A DNA stretch of 64,000 bases from NCBI GenBank assembly GCA_950295325.1, contig OX485808.1, positions 9,364,501-9,428,500 on the forward strand. Reading direction: 5' to 3'. This stretch comes from Polytrichum commune. Taxonomy: Eukaryota > Streptophyta > Polytrichopsida > Polytrichales > Polytrichaceae. The position numbers were made by a program, and so were the translations under genes. Below are positions 34,451 to 46,856 of the stretch, one piece after another (within the stretch, counting starts at the first letter, position 1; each line of letters begins with the position of its first letter). The notes below the pieces were generated by a model. It worked only from the letters and a program-made list of their open reading frames with translations. It was not told the DNA's origin and did not search any database.

Positions 34451-34855
34451 TGGAAGATGAAGAGGATTTGCAAGAGAGAAAAAACAGTTCCTTTCCCCTG
34501 CAATCAAACCACTGCCACTCTCCTCCCCCCAAAGCTGTGGATCAGAGCTCGTGTGCATATCACTTAAGAAACTTCGAAAGAGGTAGTGTGAGTTTCTCTC
34601 TCTCTGCTCCAAACCCTCCCAGACCCACAGGGCAAGCTGACAGCTCTCAACTTGGAAGATGAAGAGGATTTGCAAGAACAAAAAAACAGTTCCTTTCTCC
34701 TGCACTCAAACCACTGCCACTGATCTCCTCCCCCCATCTGAGCTCGTGTGCATATCACTTAAGAAACTTCGAAAGAGGCAGTGTGAGTCTCTCTCTAGAT
34801 CTGTGTCTCTCCTCCAAACCCTCCCAGACCCACAGGGCAGGCTGACAGCTCTCAA
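34451..34855. repeat. Tandem duplication of about 202 bp
   Basis: Copy 1 starts TGGAAGATGAAGAGGATTTG at 34451 and copy 2 starts with the same words at 34653. Both contain CTCGTGTGCATATCACTTAAG and a CT-rich stretch, with small indels. Confidence 0.85.
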
Positions 34856-34990
34856 CTTGCGAGGTGCGTGGGGAATCATTGACTCCCGGAATTAATGACC
34901 CCAAACTTGGGAATTAAGTTACGGCAACTTATATTTGTCAGTCTGTACTATGCTAGGGATGGATCATCATGCAACTTATTACGTATGATA
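34845..34990 (+). repeat. Dispersed repeat family A, copy 1
   Basis: Contains CTTGCGAGGTGCGTGG, GGAATCATTGACTCCCGGAA and TTTGGGA-type words. It is shared with 38885-39030 and 40210-40355. Confidence 0.6.
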
Positions 34991-36404
34991 ATTTACTCTG
35001 ACTTGGTCTACTTTATGCAGCCTTCAACAGGATGAACGGGAGAACCAACCACTGCACCAGATATGGTATTTAGTGTCACGCCTGCTAATTGCCAATACGA
35101 TTCCATTCGCAGTATTGCAATGTTTATTCCACTATCCTAGTAGTGCAAGTCCCAAGTCCCACTCACATTAGCAAGTTCCAACATGGAGGCAAAGTACCAA
35201 CTTTTGAGCCTCAAGACATCATTAAAATATGTTTGATAATTATTAAAGTCGGGTATGTATTACTTTATGCAAAAATATTTGCGGGACTAATGTTGAGAGT
35301 TGGGTCCAGCTTTTTGCTCGATCCAACTTTTTGCTCAACACAAGTCCCAAGCCTCACTTCCGAAAAGTATTGTCTTGAAGACATCCTTGGAACTTAGGAC
35401 TTGAGACCCCATGTGAAGTGGTAAGTACAAACTTCCATGCTCTCAACAATTGAGATTGCATGGATCAACCTCAAGTGACTTGGGACTTGGACTTGGGACC
35501 CCGTGTGAACCGCCCCTCAGTAAAATTCTACAACAATGCCAAACGGTAACCTACACCAATTGGATTATTTATCGTAGTTACAAAGGAAGCAATTGAGTTT
35601 GAGAAACAACCGATTGAAGTCCAAGACTTCAAGAAAATTACCAATCATTATACAAATTCTAGGGAACATATCTCGAATTTATATATATGAAAACCAAAAG
35701 GTGTCAACATGTGTTAGCTGCACTTGGAAACACTAGGATCTTAACCGATTGTGCCCAAAAATTGTTGCAGACAATGGTTTACAATGGCAAATGCAAAAAA
35801 ATTCATCGCAAAGGAAAGGTACGTAGAAGCACATATTGTGGACAATTCGAGCACTAAGATTCCTTACAGCCAAGGCTAGACACCCACCTCTTTGAGTTGG
35901 CCCCTAACACTAACTTATTACCCGAGGTGGAAGTATAGTCAATCCTATTGTAGCATGAATTATAAATATTTGGATAATTTGACTCCAAAATTAACATCGG
36001 AGGTCCCAAATTTGTCTAAGAGGTACCATTTGAGATGAAGAAACTCCAAACCTGTCCAATGGGGCTCATGTTATTACCTTTTACTAGACTCCTTTTACCT
36101 TGGTAAGAATGGTAGGGTGCAACTCAAAGAGGTGGGCATCTAACCCTAGCTAGTCCCTTGCCTCACGCATGCAAATTATCCAATATTTTATTTGGATTAG
36201 CAATTACGTAATAAATACAATGACATTAAGATCACATGAATCATAGCATACCTAGTTTTTATGGGAGTGTTCAAACACACAAACCTCATTTCACCCTTCC
36301 TAGTCACATAGGGCCACCCAAAATGGACAATGTTGATCATTGACATTTTCATTCCTTCAATCAATGAGCTACAATTCTAAACCTTATAATAAGACAATTA
36401 TCTA
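34991..36404. other. Intergenic, no recognised gene
   Basis: Contains a few GACTTGGGAC-type repeated words near 35150-35500. No gene seen. Confidence 0.4.
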
Positions 36405-36410
36405 TACATG

Positions 36411-36448
<38 letters not shown>

Positions 36449-36450
36449 TA
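36405..36450. repeat. TA then CA dinucleotide microsatellite
   Basis: A run of TA followed directly by a run of CA. Confidence 0.9.
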
Positions 36451-38884
36451 CATAATTTGGCACTCTATGGTGAGGGCGTTTGGGTGTCAATGTAGTCACC
36501 ATTCTAAAGTTTCAAAATGCTCAGTTGTTGAGAATAGCATGTTGAGGGGACATTTTGGGGATGGACTAGGACATTAGTTCATATGCACATATGCAACATG
36601 GAGAGATGGCATGGGTCCAAACTATTGGACCTAATTAGCTATCATGTCAAAGTATCTAGTGGCCCACTTTGGGGTCCAATAAGTGTCGGAATTAATGGAA
36701 GTGGACACTTCTACCTTAAATTATGCAAACCATCCCTTGAAATAATAGTTTAGCGTGGATAGTTATGTTAAATTCAGACAAAATTGAATCATTGTCATTA
36801 GAGCAAGATGCATCTAAACAATTTAGAGTTGGATATTTAACAAAGTAAACACTCGCACGTTCTTGTTATCACCAATCTAGAGGTACCCTTTCCCATCTAA
36901 ACTCTTCCGCACCTTTAAATATGCAACTTAATAGAGAGGAGAGTTTCAACACCTCAATGAGGGATCCATCTATTAATATCTCACAATTATTGATCAAATA
37001 TAATCTTTGCTCTAACTCTTTCTATGTAGGCCCTTGCATGTTGTATAATAATAATTTTGATAATGGGACCCACAACTTCAATTATTCATATATGATGATT
37101 TTTTGGTTGAGCATGATACTCTTGCCCCCAGAAAAAGTTCCTCTCCCACCAAGCGTGAGACCACATTCCTGATAAGTCCTCGCCTTCCCCTCCATGAAAC
37201 TCTTAACTCCTAAGGACCATAAAGCCATATATGGTTTTTCCCACATTCTTCATGAGGTCCATATAGTTGGGCCTAGATATATCATTATAGATTCATAAAA
37301 TTGGAAGGTCGGGGTTCATAAAAGCAATGAGTTTACTTGTTCAAGGAAATGAAAGTACTTTATGATGTATTGATTGGTTTTTTTTTTACCTATTGAAAAA
37401 CATGATGGCATCTCAAGTTATTGAGCATGTTTTAAAACAATGGGGTTGTCTTTTGGCATGGAGGCAAGTACATGTTGATAGGTTTATTTAGAACTAAAAT
37501 GGACCCAAAAATATGATAATAATTATTACTTGTTTAAATATATATATGCAACTTCTTATCTATAGTAGGGTTTCAAGTACTAGAGACATGTGTTTTGAAT
37601 GGACTAGTTTGCTCAAGACAACCCAAATTTGACATGTGCCCATAACAAGTCGAGGAACCACGATAAATATTTTTCAAACGCAAATATTCATATTGTTGCA
37701 CATGGGCTAAACTCGCACACGGAGATCAAGAAGGCAAAATGTTACCTTGGAAAATATATGTAAACCATAAAAAAGGTGACACAAACCGAGGTTGACATAT
37801 GGGCGCACACTTGACCCTCCCACCATTGAAATCTTCACGGTGGAAGTGCCTTCAAATGATGTAATAAAAAAAAATCATGGCCCTCCATACTACTATATTC
37901 AATACATGCAGGTGACTTGAGAAATCATGAACAAACACCCGTTCAACATCGATGCTGAAAACGTGCAAAAATGACACACCATTCTCTTTGCTCTTTCCTT
38001 TAGGGCCGGGTATTTCATGTTTAAGATGTGGCCAAGTTTTTCCTCCTCGCGACTTTGTTTGCTATGCGACCATGTTTTGGGTTAGTTCTACCACTTGACA
38101 TGCCAAGAGATCGCGCATCATATTTGGGTCATGAATATACCATACCAAGGTATGTAATGATAAAATGACATCCCAAGGCTCCAAAGAAGTTATGCTCAAC
38201 ATACTTGACCGTATTTGCACGCCAAGTTAAACTTAATCCATCCATGGAAGAAAGTCATTAGAAGAATAAAGCTATACTTTCGTTAAGGGTATTCTTCTAA
38301 GAAACCATTGAAGATGAAGTTAGCAACAACAAAAGTTCATTATCATGATCTCATTTCTAAGGTTGAACATGCTCATACCTTTACATAAGTTTATCTAGAA
38401 CAATAAGGAAATTAAACGAAGGTCAACGAAATTGCCTAGCCCAATTTACATGCAGGGAATTACCCAATTGAGTCATTTGATACACTAAAATGTACAATCA
38501 TCTTCATCAATACTTAAAAGAATCCAATTGAAAACAATTGGTACAATAATTACAATGAAGAAAATCAACCGAATACAGCATGCAAATACGATCAAGTAGA
38601 GTGAGAATACAGTATTTTATTGACTCAGGATACAATTTCAGTATATAATATCTATGTCTGCATTGTTTATGATCAAAATCCATAACATTTCTCCTTGTCA
38701 TGTCGAGCAAGTCAATTAGAAATTGGTGGCACTAGCTATCATATATGCTAGTGCACTCGCGTTATTTGGGTCAAAAGTGATACTGTCAGTGGACTGTTTG
38801 AGGAGGACGTAAATCCCCATGGTAATTAACCCACACTAATTAGGCAAAACAGTGTAGCAGTCGGTTCCCCTGGAAGTCTCTTAA
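36451..38884. other. Intergenic, no recognised gene
   Basis: About 2.4 kb of AT-rich sequence with only short unsupported ORFs. Confidence 0.45.
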
Positions 38885-39030
38885 AAGGCAGGCCCACGCC
38901 TCTCCACTTGCGAGGTCTGTGGCGGAATCATTGACTCCTGGAAATAGATGAGCAGACATTTGGGAACCACAGTAACTTACACTCGTTCGTGCTTATCCTT
39001 TCACTGTGTACTATGTTTGGGATGGCCGGG
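38885..39030 (+). repeat. Dispersed repeat family A, copy 2
   Basis: CTTGCGAGGTCTGTGGCGG and GGAATCATTGACTCCTGGAA, then TTCGTGCTTAT and GTGTACTATGTTTGGGATG, as in copy 3. Confidence 0.65.
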
Positions 39031-39269
39031 ATTCCATGCCCCACAAAAATAATCTACTGTAACTGGGTCCGACCTACTCATCATTCTGCAATAATAGAAT
39101 AGTGTATTTAGTGTCATTTGGTATTTCATGTCACTGTGGTAGCTTTTCCAATGATATTTCTTATGAAAAATTTCACAAGTATTGTCGTCCCAACTTCCGT
39201 TTACTTCATCCAAATGCCAGTTATATATAAGAACCAAGTCTGGTGTAGTCTGCATCCGGAACGTTTCTA

Positions 39270-39900
39270 ATATGAAACACTGTCATGGGTGATTGAAAAT
39301 TTCGATGGAAAGTCACTTACTAAGTGACAATAATAACAACATGGTAAATCTATAATGCCTAGATTTCTCTACAAGGAATGATGAATAAATGTTAGGTTCA
39401 CATTTAGTGTTGGTGACACTACATAAAATATTTAGCGTACTTCTCTTTGAAACTACATTGTTCATGGTTTTTAGTGTCACATAGATTGTTTGCAAAGGGC
39501 CTAAACTAGGTGCCTAGAGGTCTCAAAGTGTCACGCCCGCTAATTGTCAATATGATTCCAATCGTCAACATAAGTAACTTCTTTAAGTGAAAGAATATCT
39601 ACACTATGAAGTTTGGATGACATTTTTTCCTAAATAAGGCTATAAATATTGTCATCCCAAATTACTTTTAGCCCATCCAAATGCCAAGTATTGGAACAAA
39701 GTGTGGTACACTCTACATCCCAACATTTATGTGATGAGACATTATCAAACATGATTGGAATTTGGATGACAAATCACTTAGTGAGTGAATGGAATTACAA
39801 CATTGATAGTCCATGATGACCAAATGTTTTTATAAGGAATGACAAATAATTGTAGGGTTACAATTAGTGTTGGTGACACTACACGGGCAGTTTACAATTA
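39270..39900. repeat. Two diverged copies of a block of about 170 bp
   Basis: 39285-39425 and 39755-39885 share AAATCACTTAGTGAGTGA-like, AAGGAATGA(T/C)AAATAA and TTAGTGTTGGTGACACTACA words. Confidence 0.6.
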
Positions 39901-40209
39901 GTATTGAGAAAGACAAATAGAATTGGAGAGTGTAGTGTGTTTGACATAAAAAGATTCTCTCCTCCCCCGAGGATCCCTTCATGCCAAAGGGCACTACACT
40001 AAATCTTGTATATAGCGTCACTTACCAATCAAAATTATGCAACGCTATGTCCATTTGTTAAATATCTCATATTCTATCAACAAATGCCAGATTGGTTGTT
40101 TGGACATAATAGAACATGAACTTTACTTGGTAAAAACAATTCATGAATACTGTGTAACTCCAAACAGTAAGTGATAGTAAAAAAAACATCTCTCTCTCTC
40201 TCTCTCTAG

Positions 40210-40355
40210 GCAGGCTGGTAACTCTGAACTTGCAAGGTGTGTGTGCCGGAATCATTGAGTCCCGGAAGAGATGACCGACTTTTAATTTGGGACTTAGATT
40301 CGGTTCGTGCTTATTTTCTTCTCAGTCTGTACTATGTTTGGGATGCGTTACCATG
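40210..40355 (+). repeat. Dispersed repeat family A, copy 3
   Basis: Shares AACTTGCAAGGTGTGTG, GGAATCATTGAGTCCCGGAA and GTCTGTACTATGTTTGGGAT with the other two copies. Confidence 0.65.
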
Positions 40356-40946
40356 CAACATATGATAATCTAATGGCACCGGGTCTGAGGTAGATGGGTC
40401 TTGATGGTTACTTTTCCCAACTATATATGGTAGGAACACGGAAAACACTTAAAAATAAGTTGATTCGGCCAGAAAGAGTGGATTGAAATCTGTGCATTGT
40501 TTTAGAAAGACGGAGTCAGTGTGTACCACAGTCTGGGGAGTTTTATACAAAAATCGGTACATTTCCGATCTTTTATAAAGACATTCGGATTTTTTTTTCT
40601 TTTCTCGGAAGCTACCTAAATCCAATTTTTATTCTCGGTTAAAAACCGATATTTAACTTTACCATTCGGTAGTTTTCCGACTTTCTGAATTTCATTTCGG
40701 TATGTTTCCAAAGATTTGTATTGTATGTCGGATTTGTTTTTTTAAATATTGTAAAAAAAATCGGTGTTATGCTTTTAAAGGGTTGAATTTGTGTTGATAG
40801 AAAATGCAAGTATCCTTGGAAAGATTTGAACCTTGCCAAGCCCCCACCAACTTGGGGCCAAGGATTTAACCTTTGAAAAATATATAAATCCAAAAATGGT
40901 TCATACATTATTTAGAGGCTAGTTAGTACAACAATACATGCAACTT

Positions 40947-41217
40947 TTAAACATCTGTATCCTCAGAATTAGAAAACATAGTTGAACTTACTGAACAAGA
41001 TGCATCACTTGCAGAAGACACATAACGTGAAGGATTAACATATAAAAACCGGTATTTGGTTCCAATTTTCCACAAATGAATTGCCATTTCAATAATATTA
41101 TCAAAGTTTTCATTTGGTCCCTCTAAAGCAATTCTAAGCATAGCTTCCAAATTTTTACTTGCAAGTTTGTTTCTCACTCGTGTTTTTATTAAATTTTGGA
41201 CACTAAATCCTAAACCC
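40947..41217 (-). pseudogene. hAT transposase C-terminal (dimerisation) remnant
   Basis: The minus-strand reading VQNLIKTRVRNKLASKNLEA followed by MLRIALEGPN...AIHLWK matches the end of hAT-type C-terminal dimerisation regions (RNRL...NLEALM...). The rest of the transposase is missing and the frame ends in a Ser-rich tail at 40947. It is a fragment with no activity. Confidence 0.6.
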
Positions 41218-41497
41218 TAAACACTAAACTTCATCCCACGCTTTGTACTTCACGGCGCCATGCACAAGACGGAGAAGAGAAGCTCTGTACTTCATAGCGC
41301 CATGCACAAAATTGCAGTGTGATGTCACTGTGAAGTCTCAAAATCGCTGTGAGAGATCCAAGAGATTCAAGAATCGTTGTGAGAGATTCAAAAGATCCAA
41401 GAGACGAGCATTGGTTCCGCACAAGTTTGTTTCCTACTCTTCAAGACTTATCTACAAGATTTCAAGAGATTCACGACCTCCGAAACAGATGTCTTCG

Positions 41498-41765
41498 ACT
41501 GGATCGCCGCACCAAACTGGACCTTCACCCTGGACCTCCGAAAGAGATGTCTCCAACTGGATCGCAGTGGATCGCCGCACCAAACTGGACCTTCACCCTG
41601 GACCTCCGAAAGAGATGTCTCCAACTGGATCGCAGTGGATCGCCGCACCAAACTGGACCTTCACCTTGGACCTCCGAAACAGATGTCACCAATTGGATCG
41701 CATGTGGATCGCCGCACCGAACTGGACCTCTGAAGCAAATGTCTCCAACTAGATCGCAGGTGGAT
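41498..41765. repeat. About 68-bp tandem repeat, 4 copies
   Basis: Units start GGATCGCCGCACCAAACTGG and include CCTGGACCTCCGAAAGAGAT. They begin near 41498, 41569, 41638 and 41707. The repeat leaves several frames open on both strands. Confidence 0.85.
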
Positions 41766-42257
41766 GCAAAAACAAACAGAAGCGGAAGAGCAGTAGCGAA
41801 AGAACACAAAGAGAAATCCCAGTAGAGGAGTGAGAGGAGTGAGACACTTTGCACAAGGGACTCAAACTCCTTATACTCGTGAGAGAGGGTCCTTGGGTGC
41901 TTAGAGCCTCAAAACCCTAATCAACCTAGTGAACGGAACCAACCCTAAATTAATTAACCTCCATGGTTCTTGACCTTATGAGTCATGACTCTAGTATTAC
42001 CCTAGTAGAAATTTCCGCCCTATCCCTAGTCCCTTCGGCTACTTGCCTAAAATTTTAAAATTGGCTTGGTAAATATCCTAAAATATGATGCCTCAACCGA
42101 CTATATTGCCGATCTTTTCTCATTTGAACCGGTCAATTTCCGACCTTAACAATTTTAAGTCGGTACCCCGTCTGAATCATTGCGAACTCATTCAGAAATC
42201 TCCAAAAACATTCGGCTAGCTCGTAACTAAAGTTCGGTACTCCCCGTTCATTGGTGT

Positions 42258-42595
42258 GTACTGTATGTTTGACACATTTCATTTCACATTCAATTTCAAA
42301 TTTGAAGTGTCACGTGATATTTTCAAGAACTAAATTGAATGGCAATTGACATTCTTCCTAAAATGTCACCTCGTTATCACATGCCTAGAAGTACGTGTCA
42401 TGTCCATTTTTAACGTGTCAATTGACATGTGGTTTTTTCTTTACAAGTCGCACTACATGTCAATTTCTAAATTGTGCATGTCAATTGATGTGTATTTCTT
42501 TTGTGTTTGAAAGTATTTATGTGTGCAAGTTTTTATGTGTGAAATGTCAAAAACTTGCAAATATTTGTCGAAAATACATGCATGATGAAGTCTAA
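42258..42595. other. No recognised gene
   Basis: Rich in ACATGTCAATTGACATG-like inverted words (about 42405-42490). No gene seen. Confidence 0.35.
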
Positions 42596-42850
42596 GCCAT
42601 AGCCCACCACATTCTATGGACCAAACAAAACGTAACATTACAAAGCGTCGGATTGTACATTAGAATCTCAAGCAACGAAATTGTCGACCAACTAGCAAAC
42701 AAAGGAACCATCCACAATAAACATGTCCCGACACCCCACATCCATAAAGCAAACACAATACCTTATTGGCTCAACAAAATCCTAATAGGCAAACACCAAG
42801 GAGGAATCTATAACCTCCAAACATACATAAATAAATGCCAGCAAGAATAA
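42596..42850 (+). pseudogene. LINE RNase H domain remnant
   Basis: Reads YIRISSNEIVDQLANKGT, the C-terminal signature of type I RNase H in plant LINEs (H-x-x-I-x-G-N-E-x-A-D-x-L-A). The catalytic-His region has become YIRI. It is followed by a typical tail (HIHKANTIPYWLNKI) and a stop at 42848-42850. It is a 3' LINE fragment of the same general type as the one at 51.5 kb, which lies on the opposite strand. Confidence 0.6.
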
Positions 42851-43479
42851 GCACTATGAACCGCAAAAACTAATTCACCTACATCAAGAAATGAATGTCT
42901 TTTGAGGAAATTCATCAAAAGCTCTCAAACCACTTGTAGTTTAGGTTTTTGCTAGCACTTGACTCAACAAGGAAAAACAAATCAAGGTATTAGGTCTCAA
43001 GGAAGATTGGTATAGTGTTTATACCGGTCAATTATCACATTGGGATAGGAAAGCTATAACAACCTACGGTTTTTCACTTTTAATTTCCTCTTAACAAGGT
43101 TGATTATGCTCTCTCTCTCTCTCTATATACTTTGTTTTACCTTAACCATAGATAAACTGAACTAGCAACTTACTTTAAACCCAAGGTAAAGTTACTTTAG
43201 GGTTAGGGAAACCTCACCTAACAAATATCCACCATAGATCTGCGAATGGGCATCTATGGCTACAAGGGATTACCTAAATCTATATTAAGAGGGAACGTCT
43301 AGTAGGACCTCCTCTTATTGTTTAAACTGAGGATGTTGTTTACCCTAAGTAACTTTTGGGTTTAGTGTAAGTGAGGCATAACAATGGAGCTGGGAGGTGT
43401 ATGTAACCCAACTCTCACCTTGTGTGCACAGAGTTCATATGGCTAAGGAACAGTTAGAATACCTCATGCAAAAATATGT

Positions 43480-44070
43480 TTGTGCTGTACATTGTTGTGT
43501 GACATAGATAACAATTGGGTTCTATTGTTATTCACCTCGTGTGCGTTACTAACCCTCTCTTTGGATTTGGTTGGTGGCATGGGCACAGGTGAGGCAGACC
43601 CTTCACAAGTATGACAACGTCTTTAGGTTTTGCATATCAACTTCTATCAAATAATATGTGTACTTAGGACCCAAACATTCTTTGATTAGGAATGTTGAAC
43701 TACTTGTATGGCAATGATGAAACTTTGAAGTAGATATGGGTTAGATATATACTTGAGAATGATATGTTACGGATATGAAATACTTTAGGGTATATGTATT
43801 GGTGATATAGTATGGGAAAACCATAGTAGCAGTAGTTTACTTATGGTTATTTACCTTTTTACCAAGAAAAGACATTGACCTTGATAGGATGATTGCTAAG
43901 CCAATGCACGGCTGTGGGAAATGAACCCACCCACCCTCCCGGGTTTTGTAAGGAACATAGGTATGCAAAAGAATGGAATGGCCTCTTGTTAAGAGGATGT
44001 GTTGCACAAGGACTAAGTTTGAAAGTAAGCTTAGCCATAAGCAAGAAAAGCCCAGCTCTCTCTCTCTCTT
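43480..44070. repeat. Dispersed repeat family B, copy 1
   Basis: Shares ACATAGATAACAATTGGGTT, GGCACAGGTGAGGCAGACCC and CCCACCCACCCTCC...GGCCTCTTGTTAAGAGG with 46670-46760 (partial), 48720-48850 and 50175-50890. Confidence 0.55.
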
Positions 44071-44640
44071 GATCAAGGCTATGATATTAAACACTTTGTG
44101 ATTATAAACTTTCACATTAGTCAACTAAAAATTGTTTTCTTTACAAATAGATGACAATACAATCAAGAGATCCTACATATACATACATGGAAAACGGTCA
44201 TACTTTCCATACCAGATTTGTAACGAGGATGTAGATGAAAGGTGCAAACTAACCATGATTACAACTGTGATCACGTCTGTAACCCATGGTAAATAATAGG
44301 GTTTGGAAAAACTTTCCATAGGTAAGAACTCCAATATAAACCCCTAACCCTAAAGGAAGCCTCCTTTTCTTACCATTCATGCAAGCGCAAGGTGAGGGGA
44401 CTTTGTGCATACTCACTAGAACAGTTGATACGTGTGGAAAGTGAGAGAAACTAGGACGAATCACCAAGAGGAGTATTCTACTTGGAGTAACCTAGTCATG
44501 GCCAAGGATCAGGTTTGAATACCCATATGTCATTTGGCAATGAGTGGTATAATTTGAAATACTACAATACATTTGATGTTGTTTATATGTGTGCGACATG
44601 GATAACAACTGGGTCCTGTAAAACCAATTTTTTGGCTATC
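44071..44640. other. Intergenic, no recognised gene
   Basis: AT-rich, no domain-bearing ORF. Near 44590-44620 one more copy of the family B word (GACATGGATAACAACTGGGT) is seen. Confidence 0.4.
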
Positions 44641-46640
44641 GCCTAGCCAAAGTTGGCCATTTTCGAATTTTGATGAGATTCATCTGGCTATTAGCCACTG
44701 GAGGCCATCCAGTGTGAAAAGGAAGGGCTATCGTTGTTGCGGAAACGGTTACAAGGCTAACCGACTGTCTCTCTCTCTCTCAGCACTATTAGGAGAGGAC
44801 AGCCAAGGTAGAAGGCATGCTATTATTACTTTTGAAATCAGGCATAGTCTTGGAAAGATAGCAATAGGCTGATAGAGCATCAACGCTCAGTGATTGAGGT
44901 TGAATGCAATTAGGCAGACTCCGAGTGGGATACTCGAGGGAAAGATAGCAATAGGCAAATGAGGAACCGAGAGATTCGGTGTATTGTGATTGAGAACACT
45001 AAAATGTGGAATATAGCATTTTGATAAGCAATAATCTTGCAGTGTGTGTGCAATGCAATGTTGGTGATGGTAATGACTGTTTGAATGAGAGCAAGTTGTT
45101 TTGAATGGGATGACATTTTAGTAATGACTGGAATAAGTGATGAGAGTTAGTCTTAGTCTGAAATTAATGTCGATAAGGCAAGTTGAGCAGTGAAGCATAT
45201 TGGTGATAGTCAAGAACATTGAAATAAACAAATAATTCACCAAGAAGGTAGAGTAGTCTAAGAGTAAAATCTGGAGTGTAATTGATTCGTGGGTGATGAC
45301 TGATGAGTTAACTGGAGCAAGTTTGTGTCAGAAATTCTGAGTATGACTACTGAGAGGCTAAGTTGAGAGTAAGAATTTCTATTATGGTGATAGGCTGACG
45401 AAGAAGGAGAAGAGTCTGAAAGAGTAGTGTCTGGAGAGTTCAACATTGTCTGAGGATATTTGCAATAACCTGTGGAAGGCAATGGCCGAGAGCATACGGA
45501 ATAGTCAAAAGGGCAAGTAGATTCAATGAGACTGGGAGAGTCTTGGGTCTAGACCAGTGAGTGTACCTTGGGTGATCGCCTGAGAGATTACAAAGTCATG
45601 TAAATCCGGAACGGGAAGTAAAAGTCTTGGCGATGAGCAAGAGCCTATTCGCCATGATCTGAGAGTCCGTGAGAAGAAGACGAGTTGCTTGAGAGGGGCG
45701 ATCGCCTGTTCATTAACAAAATGGCCATATCATCAGCAGTAGGCTGAAGTCTAAGAGAGATCGTGAAAGGAGAGGAAGAGGCCAATAGTCTGAGAAGGAA
45801 CGGCTATATGAGAGAAGCTTGTGAAGAGCGAGGCCATTAACCAGAGAGAGATTAGGAGGCCATAGCCATGAGCAAAGGCGGAAGCCCAAGAGTCAGAGAT
45901 AGACGTACCCGGCAGTTACCTAGGTAAGGGTATAGCCTGGGTAGGGCCATTGAGCTGAGAGAGAGAGGATGTGAGAAGTCAGTAACATGTAGGCTATAGG
46001 CTGCCAAGACGTTACCAAGAAGGAGGAGACATTACCATCAAAGAGTAAGATTATACCTTGTGCAAGTTCTTAGTAAACAACAACAGACTAAAAGCTTTAA
46101 CACATGATATCGCCTAGCTTGTCGTGCGTTGTTTTATGTATTGACAATGTGGATGCTTTTGAGATGAGTTGCCAGGTTTACCGGATAAGTGGAGGTGATG
46201 GCTATTAGCTCTGCGACACTTGCATGATGGTTGTAAGTTGATTAAAGAAGGAATTAAATTGTTGAATTACCGCAATTGTGATTTATGATGAGCAAAGACT
46301 ACGCGGTTACAAAAAGACATTATCCCGGACTTTGTCCTGACTATGAGCCATTGACCACTTGCCAAGCTTTTGAGCTTCACGACTGAATTAGGTCCGAGCT
46401 TTAGAGTGATAGCACCTACCTTGAAGATAGGACAGACAACACTCACTACGGAACCATCACGAATGAATTAATAAGAGGAAGGAACAAAAATGGGATAAGT
46501 TAATATTGAAGAGAGTAAAGAATGAGAATCACCCTAAAATGTTATTAAGAACCTTAATCCAATGTGACATTAACCCTTATAGACACTATCTCAGTCTTCC
46601 TGGAGACTTAGTTCCCTGGGTTTTGTTATTTTGAGCCATA
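44641..46640. other. Purine-rich non-coding region, probably retroelement-derived
   Basis: The plus strand is unusually rich in G and A, with recurring GAGAG and ATAGCAATAGGC words. ORFs are short and mostly antisense artefacts of the bias. It may be the untranslated body of a non-coding retrotransposon. Confidence 0.3.
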
Positions 46641-46856
46641 GCAAAAACTTACTACATAACCTGTTGTTATTTACCTCATGTACATAACTAATCCTCAAAT
46701 GTTTGTTGATTGGTTGCATGGGCACATGTGAGGCAAGCCCTTCACACTCTCAATACGAGGATGTATTGTGATTATGACATTTTAAGCAGTTCTATGGGTT
46801 GATGTTACTAGGGACTTTTCCTTTGTAAGCACTCCATACACGTGGTGGAGTAGATA

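Larger units (their letters stand above)
40518..42257. mobile_element. Possible composite TE bounded by weak inverted repeats
   Basis: CAGTGTGTACCACAGTCTGG (left) and the reverse complement of the right edge, CAGTACACACCAATGAACGG, are imperfect inverted repeats, both followed by GGGAGT and ATCGG-rich sequence. The hAT remnant lies inside. No convincing target duplication is visible, so the boundaries are tentative. Confidence 0.3.

Noticed and set aside
41243-41854. Protein-coding gene at 41.2-41.9 kb
   Set aside because: Three overlapping frames on both strands are open because of a 68-bp repeat; no domain and no splice logic.
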